64,000 nt of DNA, taken from NCBI GenBank assembly GCA_019054805.1, contig JAHQIY010000006.1, positions 3,100,001 to 3,164,000 of the forward strand, given 5' to 3'. Of the stretch, positions 23,548 through 34,880 are shown one piece after another. The translations under genes were made by a program, and so were the position numbers. Numbering within the stretch: position 1 is the stretch's first letter; each line of letters starts with the position of its first letter. The notes under the pieces are model-generated. The model did not search any database and had not been told where the DNA came from. It saw only the letters and a list, made by a program, of their open reading frames with translations. The stretch comes from Brachionus manjavacas. Taxonomy: Eukaryota > Rotifera > Eurotatoria > Ploima > Brachionidae.

Positions 23548-23753
23548 AAACCCTTTTTGTCTTAGCATTTCTTAAAGATTGATAAACCGGATTTGTATCA
23601 AACGGCACCCCGTGCAAAGTGTTCACATTCAAACTATTTTGATTAGAAGATATTGATCTGGCTGTATTGAATTGTTGATTAATATGAGCCGCATTAGGCA
23701 GCTTATTTTGGCCCATTATATGAACATAGTCGGAGGGGGACCCACTGGTTTAG
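23548..23753 (-). pseudogene. partial inverted copy of MVB12 exon 2
   Basis: The minus strand repeats part of MVB12 (18195-18440) with few changes: the SVGPPP-like codons, then a deletion of about 50-60 bp, then MGQNKLPNAAHINQQFNTAR and on to PVYQSLRNA. The flanks do not match the gene, and the MABP domain and last exons are absent. It lies directly beside the LINE fragment, so it probably arrived with a rearrangement. It cannot make MVB12. Confidence 0.9.
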
Positions 23754-23885
23754 ATTATGTGCACTAATTTTTAAGTTAAATGTTTTACAAATTTTCATAT
23801 CTTGGAATTTAAATTTCACAGTAAATTTTTTTTTCAGTCTTGTTTCTGTTGGAGATACTAAGCATCTAGATTTGGACATATTCAA

Positions 23886-26389
23886 TTTCTTAAGATTTTA
23901 ACAGAAAAAATAGATATAAGCATTAAATGCAGCACATTAGATATGTTTCTGGGCTAAAATTTGTCATTGGAAAAATACTCAAAGCCTTTTCTCATCAGAT
24001 ATTGAAGAATCATAAATTAATAATTTAATTTTATAGTCAATATTTAGAAGAAAATTAAAAAAAAAGTGATATAAAATTTTTGGAAAAAAATAAAAAGCAA
24101 CTGAAGAGAAACAATCTAGGTTCTTTTCGATCCTTATTGCAACCATGGAGTATTTAGCATCTTAGCATCGAAATATCGAACGCCTGCAATATTCGGTTTA
24201 GAAAAATTAACTAAGGATGTGAAATCAACATGTGCTTTATATGATATGGTTGGTTAATTTTAGATTTGGTGTCAATATGAAAATTTTTTTTGGTAAATTA
24301 TTTTCTAATTTTAACTTAAAAAAGACTGTTTTGATTTCAAGATTATTTTTCAAAAAACTGGAAAATTTTTAGTTTGATAACCAGTTCAAATGATAAAAAA
24401 TTCATTATAAAAAATAGAATGAAAGGTATCTTAAAGAATTTTAATAAAAAAATTGCAAATAATAGAGAGAGAGAGCTTCTACCTTTTTAATGTTTATTTA
24501 AAGCATAAAATAATTTAAACAAATAAAGCTAGTGTTTAGTTTAAAACTAATCATAAATTAAAGCTTTAGTCAAGTATTAAGTTGACTTTTGAAAGCGTTT
24601 TTCTTAGCAAATGCTTATGCTTCTAAAATTGAATTTTATTCTTTGTTGTTGATCGTGTTCAATTTGGAAAATTTTACTCAGTATAAAGTGAAATAATTTC
24701 GAAATGAATAGGACACAATGAAATATTGAAAAGATTTATTATTTCTATTCAAAAATATAAAATAAAGTCAAAACGTTAAAATTGTTAAATAATGAAAAAT
24801 AATTCTTAGAAATATTTAAAAAAACAATTAAAAAAAAAACTTTGACTAATTCAACAAAAATATTACATTACTTTTGTGTCGAACGATTCTAATCTAGCTT
24901 CAAGTTCTCTTTTAAATTAAATAAATGAATTAGAAGCTGTATAAAAATTTTATTTGTGAGAATTTTTCAATTGTATGAAATTAAATCGATCAAATAATCA
25001 AAACAAATATTTAATAATATTAAATGAAATCTTATATTTTTAATTAGATATAAAAAATCTAACATGGACTATTTTTTGCTCTTTTCAAAAAAAAAATTCA
25101 AAATTTATTCCTAAAATCAACTTTTTTACGCATCTGATTAAAATTAATTTAAAAAAATTTAAAATTAATTGTCAACAAAACCTATTTACATCCGTAGGAT
25201 GTGTTTTTACTTATCAATAGCTAAAAAAGTCATATAAAAGTCTGAATTAAATAAAACTGAGGTTTAAATTTTGAACGATTCGGGAAAAAAAAATATACAT
25301 TAAGATATTTGCAACAAATTTGAGTATTTTATGAATTTTAACTCGAAACCTGTTTGTCATTCTTGTTATTCATCTACCGCCAAAACAAACGAAAAAGCTC
25401 GACCGTCAAAATTATCACTCGACTCAAATTGATGAAGTTAGTTTTGTATTTTTTTGATGTTGGTTTCAGAGAACTGGCTTAGATGTGGAAAATAATAATC
25501 TAGTATTGGCTCAATTGAAAATTAGTTTAGTTTGTCTAATTATTTGGCATCCTGTTCCCATTTTTTATTTGATAGTAACTGTATCAAGTTAAGTCTAGGG
25601 TTGCTTCATTTAATCCAACAGCAACAAGAGTAATGGTCAATTTTTGGTCAAGCGTAACTTCCAGTAAAACTTAACTTTGATCTAATACTTTAAATTAATT
25701 CTCTAGATTTTAAAATTAACATCAATTTTTTTACTTTGTTCATTTTTTAAAATATCATGACTTTTCCACAAGAATTTCTTTTTTCAATATGCAAAACCAT
25801 GGTTTAAGTGTTATATGTAGATTTTTCATATAAAATGATAAAAAATTGAAAAATAAAAAGTTATTCAATCGTCAACAAAAAAAAATTGTTATTATTGCTT
25901 TTTTTGTTCTTTTTTTAAGGGGTTATTTTTTAAAATGCTGAACAATAGAGGACTAATTACAGATTGTAGTAAAACCCATGCATTTATTGGGGTTTGATCT
26001 CTCAAATGGCTACTTGAGTCTATCAAAAATGACCTGGAATCAAGCGAATAGAATAATATTCTATTGCTCCTTTGGTGTATAAATAAAAAATAGGTAAAAA
26101 AATATAATCAGATAGCAATATTGGGTGGTAATCCGAATACACTGCCGTATTAATTGCTTAAGTCTCTGCTAATCACGTGCAAAAGAAAATTCACTAGGCT
26201 CAAACTTGTCGAAATCAACGACACAAATTTTGCAGGCAATGTCTAATGGTCCAAAGACGTTCAACACTGTGCTTGTATTGCTTATGATATCTAAGACCTT
26301 TTGTTGAGAAAAAAAGCTTAACTTTTCAAAAAAACTTTTCTTAAAACTTTTTTTTAAAGAAGCATGTTTTTAATTTTTGCTTTTTTTAA
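23886..26389. other. AT-rich intergenic DNA, no gene seen
   Basis: About 2.5 kb without a recognisable ORF. Around 25970-26290 base composition is less AT-biased and there are coding-like patches on the minus strand, but nothing I can assign. Confidence 0.45.
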
Positions 26390-26690
26390 TGTGGAGAAGA
26401 ATGGCTCAGTAGAGATCAAGTGGCTTTACATCATCATCAAATAAGAGAGAATTAAATTTTTATATTTTTTTATTTCTCTCCACTTCTGAATTTCAAATCA
26501 AAGCTACATTTGGAAAATTTTGATCACGAATTTTTTACAATTTGAGAAGAAGAAGATGAAGAAACAACACAGCAACAAAACGAAGCAACCACACTTAAAA
26601 ACATTTTCCTCTTTATTTATTTAATGCTGCATTGATTGAGATCAGAAAATAAATCATGTTATCTGCTTGTTTAAAAATTATTTTAGATTC
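26390..26690 (+). repeat. non-coding block A, related to block B upstream of SoxB
   Basis: Shares a series of blocks in the same order and orientation with 30340-30675: GATCAAGTG.CTTTACATCATC, TCATTTGGAAAA (here ACATTTGGAAAA), GATCA.GAATTTT, GCAACCACACTTAA, TTATTTAATGCTGCA.TGATT and ATCTGCTTGT. The spacers differ. No coding potential. Function unknown. Confidence 0.8.
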
Positions 26691-27949
26691 AAAGAATATT
26701 GTTCTGCTCTTTTTGTACCCTATTATCAGGCTTAGTCTTAATTCAATTGTATTCCTTATAATTTTAGACCCTGGAAGTGAGACAAAATCAAACTTGACTT
26801 TTCTTTTTTCAAACATCTATCTTGCAAAGGATGCATACCAACCCGTCATTTCAATAAATAAATTGTCATATGAAAATTAAAAAAATCGTCATATGGACTA
26901 TTTAATTAATTCATAAAAAATTTAATTTTAATTTTAATTTTAACTAATAGTTCTCTAATCTACAACATACCCAAATCCCTAAACCAGGGCCCTGGCCCGG
27001 ACCCCGTTTATTTTTTATATGAAGATTTAATCATTGATATGACGGTTTAATATTTTTCCTTTTGCAAATATCAAAATAAACCGAATCATTTATAAAAATA
27101 ACAAATGATATGTGCATTTCTATCATAAAGGAATTTGCCCTTTTTAACATGAAAAGGCAACACTTTTCATCTAAACTAGCTATTTATCCAAAATAAAAGT
27201 GAGTGAGAAAAAGAAAAATTTTTTTGTATTTTTTTTTTATTTTGAGAAAGTTTATCTAAAAAAAATAATGAAGAGAAAATGTCTCTTGTTTGAAAAAAAA
27301 ATTAATTTAAATAAATTCCTATTGATTTAACATGTAGCATAAGAGGAGACGAGGAAATAAACAAAAAAAATCAAAAAAAAAAACCTAAATTTAAAATTAA
27401 ATCATCAACTAAAATAAAATGCCATTAACAACAAAAAAAAAATTTGAATGAAAATTTTTACATTTTTCAACAACAAAAAAAATTAATTTTTCCTGTGTTC
27501 CTTCTAATAGAATAATCTAAATGGTATACAAATAAATTTACACTGATTATGTGGCGTAAAAAGAAGGTGAACAAAAAAAAAAAAAAAGAGAAAAAAAAAG
27601 AACCAAAAACATTCAAAACACCTAATCGATCACCAACATTAGCGATTGAACGAAATATTAGCATTTTGCACGCATGTACCAATGGATTCTGAATCACTAC
27701 TACAGAAGGCAAAGAAAAAAAGAAACAAAAAAGAGGAAAAGAAAAAGCACAAACATTCTATTTATTTTAGTGCCGCACATTTCTCTCGGACACAGGTCAA
27801 TTCTCATCATCGTACACTCCTATACTGTTATTCATCATTTTTGTTTTACAATTTTAATTTCTAGTACTGGCGCTGCATTTTAGAAAAAAACAATCGGTCG
27901 ATCGGCAATATTGGACAAGAAGAGGACACGCAGACACACGGGACAACAT
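26691..27949 (-). other. SoxB 3' flank and probable 3' UTR
   Basis: About 1.25 kb, AT- and A-run-rich, no independent gene. In the first 400 bp after the SoxB stop the sequence is less biased than further out, as expected for a 3' UTR. A GGGCCCTGGCCCGGACCCCG patch at about 26986-27005 is strikingly GC-rich for this genome. Confidence 0.45.
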
Positions 27950-29872
27950 TCATGCTGAAACAGCAGCAGGCGTTGTTTGGCCAGTGGGCTGTGGCGAATT
28001 GGACGCGCGTGTCATGTCCGAGCTGGGCGATGAGTCGCCACGAGCGCTCAGCATCGACGGCTGCTGCGACAAGCTCTGCGACAAACTTTGCTGAACGGCG
28101 GCGGCCGCAGCGATTATGTGGTACGGGTGGTGGAGCAGCGATGTCAAGTTCTGGTCGTTGCTGAGAGGCGCTGGCGGCGGCGGCGGCGTCGACGTTGAGG
28201 CCTGCTGAGCAGACAAGTGCTGGCCGTGCGCGTACACGTACTCGTTCGGCTGATTTTGACTGACGTAGAACATGGGCGAGGTGCTGGGGTTGCGCGATGC
28301 TCGCTGATGCTGCGGACTGTTGGTCAAGCTGTTTGCCGAGTTGTTCGAGCTGGTGCTGGACGAAGACGACGAGGACGACGACGACGACGACGACTCTTGT
28401 TTGATGGAGGGCGGCGGCGTCAACTGGTTCGAGTAGTAGGCCAAACTTTGCTGCACGCCGTTCGTCGACATCACGTACTGAGAGTTTTGGTGCACGGGCG
28501 TACTCGATTGAGCCTTGTTGGCCGCGTACAGCTGGTTGTACAACGCTTGACTGGCAGTTGAATTGGGCGTCGTTTGAAGGGCGCTGGTCGGCGTCTTGGC
28601 CTGGCCGACTATTTGGTGATAGTTTGATTGGGCCTGGTGTGACGGCTGCTGCTGTTGTTGCTGTTGCTGTTGTTGGTGCTGTTGTTGGTGCTGTTGTTGC
28701 TGGTGGTGGATGTGTGTGGTGTAGGGGGACTCGGGCGGCCACGAGTTCTGGTAGGCGGCCGAGTGATGATGCAGGTGGTGCTGCTGCGAGTTGAGCATGT
28801 GTGGCGTTTGGCTTGTGTAGGCCTGGCTGTGTTGGAATTGGGCGGCGGCGGGAAAGGCGTGCGGCGAGCTCTGATGTGGTAGGTGGTGGTGGCCGTGCTG
28901 CGAAATGGAGTGGGCCGGCGGCGCCGAATGATGCACCAAGTGGCCTTGTTGCTGCAGATAGTGTTGATGGTTGGCGGCGAATTGATGGCTGGAATGGGAG
29001 TTGGTGATGGCGGCCAAGTGGTGATGCAGGCCGTGTTGGTTCAGTTGGCCGATGGACGCGTTTGTGTGCGAGGTGGCGGTGAGCGAGCCGATTTTTTCCT
29101 TTTTCAGTATGGACTTGTTTTTGCGCCTCGGCCTGTACTTGTAGTCCGGATGCTCTTTCATGTGCACGGCTCTGAGCCGCTTGGCCTCGTCGATGTACGG
29201 ACGCTTTTCGTCCTCGTTGAGCATTTTCCACTCGGCGCCCAAACGCTTGCTTATCTCCGAGTTGTGCATCTTGGGGTTTTCCTGCGCCATTTGACGCCGC
29301 TTGCTCCTCGACCAGACCATGAAAGCGTTCATGGGTCTCTTCACCCGCTCCAAGTCCACACTTGACACTGACTTGGCCGCTGAACTTCGGCCGATCGGCT
29401 GAGCGCGACACGACCCACCTGCACTCGCGCCCACGCTGCCCATCGACGAGTCGTTCGGCGACGGCGACGACGACACCAGTTCGCCGCTCTCGTGCTCTTC
29501 GTCGTCGTCCTCGTTCATCTCGTCGTCGTCCTCGTCCTGCTCCTCGTTCAGCTTACTGCCCTGAACGCCCACCACCGGCTCGTAGTGTCCCTCGCTCGGG
29601 TACAAGTACTGCTGCTGCTGCTGCTGTTGTTGCTGAAGATGATGGTGGTGGTGGAAGTGATGGCTGGTGATTTGATGCTGGTTGAAGTGAGCCTGTGCGT
29701 ACGGCGTCGGCTGGGCGGCAAAGTTTTGCGCCTGCGAGTAATTCTGCAGCATCATTTGGCCCATTAGTGGACTCTGGTTGAGGTGGTGGTGGTGGTTGTG
29801 GTGGTTGTGGTCCATGTCGCCACTCACTGCTTGCTCTCCTCCGCCGAACATCGCCACCAAATTGCTTACCAT
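27950..29872 (-). CDS. SoxB-group HMG-box transcription factor
   Basis: Single minus-strand exon from ATG 29872, 640 aa. The open frame extends 36 bp further upstream but starts with TTG. The HMG box lies at about residues 175-250: [38 protein letters not shown] and [20 protein letters not shown], then [12 protein letters not shown]. This is the group B signature (Sox1/2/3, Sox14/21). Around the box are long low-complexity tracts: His runs, Gln runs (near residues 80-88 and 410-425), an acidic stretch before the box and a Ser run after. The C-terminal SPMFYVSQ and the Ser/Pro/Gln-rich region would be the activation domain. It binds CWTTGTW-like DNA and acts in neural and stem-cell fate by family. 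B1 rather than B2 is likely but not certain. The protein is about twice the length of vertebrate Sox2 because of the repeats. The coding region has far higher GC than its surroundings. Confidence 0.95.
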   Translation of the reverse strand: MVSNLVAMFGGGEQAVSGDMDHNHHNHHHHLNQSPLMGQMMLQNYSQAQNFAAQPTPYAQAHFNQHQITSHHFHHHHHLQQQQQQQQQYLYPSEGHYEPVVGVQGSKLNEEQDEDDDEMNEDDDEEHESGELVSSSPSPNDSSMGSVGASAGGSCRAQPIGRSSAAKSVSSVDLERVKRPMNAFMVWSRSKRRQMAQENPKMHNSEISKRLGAEWKMLNEDEKRPYIDEAKRLRAVHMKEHPDYKYRPRRKNKSILKKEKIGSLTATSHTNASIGQLNQHGLHHHLAAITNSHSSHQFAANHQHYLQQQGHLVHHSAPPAHSISQHGHHHLPHQSSPHAFPAAAQFQHSQAYTSQTPHMLNSQQHHLHHHSAAYQNSWPPESPYTTHIHHQQQQHQQQHQQQQQQQQQQPSHQAQSNYHQIVGQAKTPTSALQTTPNSTASQALYNQLYAANKAQSSTPVHQNSQYVMSTNGVQQSLAYYSNQLTPPPSIKQESSSSSSSSSSSSSTSSNNSANSLTNSPQHQRASRNPSTSPMFYVSQNQPNEYVYAHGQHLSAQQASTSTPPPPPAPLSNDQNLTSLLHHPYHIIAAAAAVQQSLSQSLSQQPSMLSARGDSSPSSDMTRASNSPQPTGQTTPAAVSA

Positions 29873-30177
29873 TTTGCTTCTTCTTTTTTTTTTTCTGCTA
29901 CGTAACAAAATTTGTCGAACAATACAATTGACTTTTTCTTTGTTTTGTTATTTTTTTTTTTTGTTCAATTTTTAACAAGCTTAAAAAAAAAAACAAAAAA
30001 ATTAACAAAAAAGTCAACAAATTTTATTTTAAAATTGATCAAGAGATTGAACAAGAAGAAGAAAAGAATGTTGTTGGAAATTGTTGAGAGAAGAAGAACA
30101 AAATAGAAGAAAATTCAACAAGTTTTAAATCGTTTGCTAATATGCATGTGTGTTTGTGTGTGTGTGTGTGTAATTAA
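29873..30177 (-). other. SoxB 5' flank / possible 5' UTR acceptor
   Basis: Minus strand: a possible splice acceptor, GTAGCAG, lies about 20 bp before the ATG, followed by eleven A. That would allow joining to a distal first exon. A (GT)n microsatellite lies at about 30147-30170. Confidence 0.4.
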
Positions 30178-30236
30178 AAGAATTAGTGTTAATCGACAAT
30201 CTAGTGCTTCTAAATTTAGATTGTCGAGAAATTCTT
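30178..30236. other. two-tier hairpin upstream of SoxB
   Basis: Outer arms AAGAATT (30178-30184) and AATTCTT (30230-30236). Inner perfect 10-bp arms CGACAATCTA (30194-30203) and TAGATTGTCG (30217-30226), with a 13-nt loop. Function unknown. Confidence 0.6.
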
Positions 30237-30339
30237 GGGTCTAGATGTTTTTTGTTTTTTTGAAAATAAGCGCTTTTTGAGAAATAATTGAAATAAAAAA
30301 AAACAAAAAAAAAAGTTGTGGTGATGGAGGAGAAGAAAG

Positions 30340-30675
30340 AACTAAGTCAACGGGATCAGTGAAGATCAAGTGACTTTACATCATCGTACAATAACACAGA
30401 GAGAGAAAGAAAGAGAAAAGGAGAGTGAGAGGATTTAGTTTAACTATTGCATCTGAATCTCAAGTCATAGATTCATTTGGAAAAATTTTTAGATCATGAA
30501 TTTTAAAAATTTAAAAATTAGAAATAAAAATAAAAATAGAGAAAAAAAAAAAAAGAAAGCAAGCAACCACACTTAACAATATTTGCCACTTTTTTTAGTT
30601 ATTTATTTAATGCTGCACTGATTTTGTTCACTCAAGATAAGATCATGCAATCTGCTTGTGTAAAAATCACATTCT
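30340..30675 (+). repeat. non-coding block B, related to block A downstream of SoxB
   Basis: See block A (26390-26690). This copy lies about 470 bp upstream of the SoxB start codon and has an additional GAGA-rich insert (30397-30432). The shared blocks keep order and orientation. Confidence 0.8.
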
Positions 30676-33593
30676 AAGGTAAATACTGGAATGGACAAAT
30701 GTTCGTTTGTTTATTTATTGAATGTTGAATTAGAATGGACTGGGCTGGACCGTGTCAACGCTCCAATTAACTAACTCGAATCGAATCCGTACGCACACAC
30801 ACATTCAGCAATCCTAATTAAGAAATTATTTGATTGGCTTACTCCTAGTCAAAGTGCTTTATTCATTTAGCTTCGAAATTCATTGGCTCAATGCCTCGCT
30901 CTTAATTATTCATGTCGCTAAATTGGCTTATAACCAATTAAACATCGGCTTGAACAAAATCATGAAAGCATCGGCCCCAGTGCATTCTTGGTTGCACAAT
31001 CAATCGATCTATCTATTTTTCTGAACGCCAATGCCATCCATCATCCCTATTTATCTATGTGCTAATCTTAAATAACTAATTTATGCCAAGCTGCACTCTA
31101 TCAGCCTTATAAACAACACAAAATTCCTGAAAGAATTTGCTGGTGTCTGTGTCAACACACACACACTCATACACATCTAAATATTCATGAGTTTTTAAAA
31201 CATAGCTGAAAATGTGATAAATATTTGATACCGAGAGAGAGAGAGAGAAAGAGGGAGAGAGGGGAGGTGAATAATCTGGCCACACCGCATCTTGATCACG
31301 AACGAGGCAGAGAGGATCGTGGCCAGCTAAATATCGCCCGAACTAAGATCAAGCTGCAAGTTGAAAAATGTGACATTTAACTTAATCCGATTTGGATTTG
31401 GACATTAAGGGGTCAAGTGTGTGCTAATTAAGGCGTCATAGTCGACGTCTAGCTAGAGTTTCGAATTAATGGAACTCAAGACCCGTTTGATCTGGCCGCT
31501 CTTAACTCACATTCATTAAGGTGTATTGTTTGGTTGTTGATGTTGCGCCAGTTTGTTTTTTGTTTAATTTTTTTTCTCTAATTCAGCCACAAAATGAATT
31601 TAAACTTGGATATCGTTGATGATTTTTTAATAGGCCAATATTGATCAATGAAATCAATGTGAATCGATCAATTGCATAAGCGATAAGCATCTAATTTACA
31701 CATTCAGAAATATTCTATGCCAAACACACTAAGCGATGCAATGGGAGCCATCGACAAACACACACACACACATAGAGAGAGAGACAGAAATATTTGAAAA
31801 TATTTTATCTTGATCGTTTGCGAGATGCCAAATTATCTGATCTTTTTTGGAAAGAGAGAGAGAGAGAAAATTACACAGCAGAACTAATCGAAAAAAATTC
31901 AAATAGCTAACTTTCAACAACAAAAAAAATTCACAAAAAAATTCTTTTTCCAATTTAATAAAAATTATCATTAATCATTTTTTCTCCTCTTTTTTTTCTC
32001 CATGCCTATTTGAAATAAAAGAAAAAAAAATGATCTTAACAAATTATAGATGCTAGATGATATGAGTGACAAGGTGCTTTAGACGACAAACAAAACCGAC
32101 CAGTTCAGCTTCCTATAGTTAATTAAATTACGACTTCACAGTGATGCACATTTGCGTGCTCTATTAAATTTTTGCACGGCTCTCTCTCTCTCTGACATAC
32201 TGTCGCCCCATGACTCTTCCTTATCATGATACGAACAAGAAAAGAAGAAAGAGAGAGAAAACGCCACAAAAATCCAGAATTGCTAAACAAAAACATTTTC
32301 GTATAGAATATTAAACAAAAACAAGATTTTAAATTCAAATTTTGTCGTCGACTCAACACCGACGAAATAAGCCAGCAAATAAGGCCTATAATCAAAGCAT
32401 GACTCGCAGCTCTACTATTTACAGATTTTAACAAAATTTAAATATTAAAATTTAGTTTTTTGTTTCTTTCTTTTTCTCATTCATTGGAGATACTATATCC
32501 AAAGGTAATAGCATAATTAGAACTCGATTCTAACTTGTTCATGCTTTAGAGCTACTGTTAGTCTTATTGTCGAAGTTAATTGAATTCTAGCAACAACAAC
32601 AACAACACAACCCAAAAACACAAAAATTGACTTGGAAAAAGTTCTGCGGGCTGATCTATTGAACAAGAGAAAAATCAATTGTTCTCAGTCTCCTTGTCTG
32701 AATTGTGCTTGGAGTCTTTTTTTTAAAAAAAAAGCCTCGAGCCAATGCTGCTACTGCTAATTGAATTTGAGGCAAATTACTAAAAGTGAATGTTTTACTC
32801 TTTCTACCATTTTGTCGTGCTCGGGTTCATGCGACTGGCAAGCATCCAGGCAGCTAATTTCCATGTTAGTTAGCTAATCTGTGCATTTCTAGTTAATTAA
32901 AATTCAAAAGAGAATTTTAATCAAGCTGAATTCTATCGGAACCAAACACAGCTTCCTGGTTATACAATTTAGATAATAGCTCTATTAACTAGACCCGGCT
33001 CTTGACAATGTGTGAGTGTGTGCTTGAATATTTTAGATTTAGAAATACAGTTGAGGCCATTCGGTGTGCTATTTACCGTTTAAATATTTAAATTATTTTA
33101 ATTATTCAAAAATAAAATGGAAAAGGTACAATAAACTGAGAGAAAGAGAGAGAGAGAGATATTTGTGCGGAAATGAGACTAGGAACAAAAAGAATTTAGA
33201 CCTAGATGCTAAACTAAACTTTTTATTTTGTATTCTATATTTTGTTGTTGTTGTTTGACCAAATGCGGATATTTGTGTTGGATTGAAATGGAATGATAGT
33301 TTTTTTTTGTTCTTTTTCCTTACCACACACTTCTTCTTCTCATTTATTTTGTTCGAGCTCTAATCCAAACAAATCCAATTGAATTAAAATTAATTGTTTA
33401 GAAATTTGTTTGCAAAATACCTCTGTGCGTTTCTCTCTGTCTCTCTCCTATCTATTTGCCAACGATTACCAAAAAGAACAAAGCACTACATCATTGGCTT
33501 TAGACTAAGATATTTGTTCGAACTTGAAAATTTAAACTACTCCAAAAACTAAAACAATAGAACAAACCGTCCGATTGACATTTTGTCAAAAAT

Positions 33594-33719
33594 TGCTCAC
33601 ATTTCTTTGCATAGGGCTTCGCGAGCAAACTAGAGCTCCTAGAACGACTATTTGCCGACTAAATCGAGCAGTCCTTGAACCCGTTTAGTCGGCTCATAGA
33701 ATGCAAACAATTGTGAGCA
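33594..33719. ncRNA. 126-nt foldable element, candidate structured RNA
   Basis: The ends pair over 19 positions with two mismatches: TGCTCACATTTCTTTGCAT (33594-33612) against ATGCAAACAATTGTGAGCA (33701-33719). Inside lies a perfect 10-bp hairpin, GCCGACTAAA (33654-33663) and TTTAGTCGGC (33684-33693), with a 20-nt loop. The rest contains short self-complementary pieces. Either strand could be transcribed. It could be a pre-miRNA-like or other structured RNA, or merely a palindromic DNA element. Confidence 0.4.
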
Positions 33720-34155
33720 CTAATCGAAAATTTATCTCTCTCTCTCTCTCTATTCTCCGTTGTCTGATTTAGCAAATCGATAAATTAGGAGAAAAAAAAA
33801 TTCTCCCTCTTTCGAATGAATAGAGTAACAGGATTTTAAAAATTGAAAAAATAAAAAAAAGAAGAAAAAGTCAATTATTTCTTCTGCCATTATTCAGTTA
33901 TTTGCTGAGTGAATTAAATTTCCCCATGGAATCCAGTCGCAACAATGAATCTATTGATAAGATAGAATAGGAAAAAAAAAATTTTTTTCCCCTCTAAAAA
34001 AATTACATCGCAATTGCCATTTGATTAAAAAAAAAAAAAAAGGAAAAAATTCTTCTTCTTCTTTAATTAAACTAAAACATACAATTAGCGTTATTGGAAA
34101 CTATTGAAAATAAATGCTAGTTGACAAATCATATTGAAGCCCGTGAACGTTATAA

Positions 34156-34184
34156 GCCAATCGATTAGTTTGAAATCGATTGGC
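34156..34184. other. perfect 11-bp hairpin
   Basis: GCCAATCGATT, loop AGTTTGA, AATCGATTGGC. It lies 15 bp from a second hairpin at 34199-34254. Confidence 0.6.
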
Positions 34185-34198
34185 AATAAATAAAAAAT

Positions 34199-34254
34199 GA
34201 GTCGAGATATGCTCAGATAAACACTCGATTAGAGCGTTTATCTCGAGCCGACTC
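34199..34254. other. 56-nt hairpin with internal bulges
   Basis: GAGTCG (34199-34204) pairs with CGACTC (34249-34254); GCTCAGATAAAC (34211-34222) pairs with GTTTATCT-GAGC (34236-34248, one bulged C); CTC/GAG closes a 5-nt GATTA loop. Confidence 0.55.
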
Positions 34255-34849
34255 AACTAATTGCACTCGATGCAAACAAAACTTATCGAGACAAAATGTC
34301 ACAGGAACTGCAACTACATTAACATCAACAACAAAATGAATCTATCTTTCTTTCATTCTTCTTATCTTAATTAGACTTTAATCAAAAACTATTTCCAATA
34401 AAGTGCCAACAAAAGGTGTTTAATTTCGTCGCACACACTCAAACAGTGGGAGACCTACTTTTAAATCAGGCCTATTCAAATGATTAATGTGCTTAGTGCT
34501 ACTTGAGCCAAAAATCTAGAAAAAAAAAAAAAGAAAAAAAACTGAAATTCTCTAATTATTATTTAAGTACGATTGAACATTGAGATGGAACGAGAGAGAA
34601 TTATTAAACTTTAATAAACCTAAGACACAAAGAAAAAATTCAAAAATTCGAATTTGATGATTATGACAACAAAAATATGTGCTAAAATTCCATTTAGAAA
34701 AAAAAAAAAAAACTTGAAAAATGTCATTTTCTTATCAATTTTCCCTGCTCTTCACTCAAAATTAGCCTAAATACCTATAATTATCACCAATCTACATGAG
34801 GTATAAAAAACCTATTTAGAGTGTATAGAATTTCAAGTTGAAGCAATTA

Positions 34850-34880
34850 GCTAACCGAGCAAATCGATACTCGGATTAGC
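34850..34880. other. 10-bp hairpin with one bulge
   Basis: GCTAACCGAG, 10-nt loop, then CTCGGATTAGC with one extra A. Fourth mixed-composition hairpin within the SoxB upstream region. Confidence 0.5.

Noticed and set aside
25970..26290. Coding-like patch on the minus strand resembling a decayed transposase or host exon
   Set aside because: Only short fragments with stops and no motif that could be named.
28217..29767. Several long open frames antisense to SoxB (for example 28883-29365 plus and 29362-29670 plus) and an overlapping 516-aa minus frame
   Set aside because: They are shadows of the GC-richer, repeat-rich SoxB coding sequence: strings of Val/Leu/Arg/Gly from CAG/CAC/GAC repeats read in other frames, with no domain.
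29873..29908. N-terminal extension of SoxB beginning 36 bp upstream
   Set aside because: The extension starts with TTG, encodes a poly-Lys run from an A-tract, and overlaps a probable splice acceptor.
31076..33326. Open frames containing SLSLSL runs (31076-31285, 31729-31971, 33102-33326)
   Set aside because: Translations of GA/CT microsatellites.
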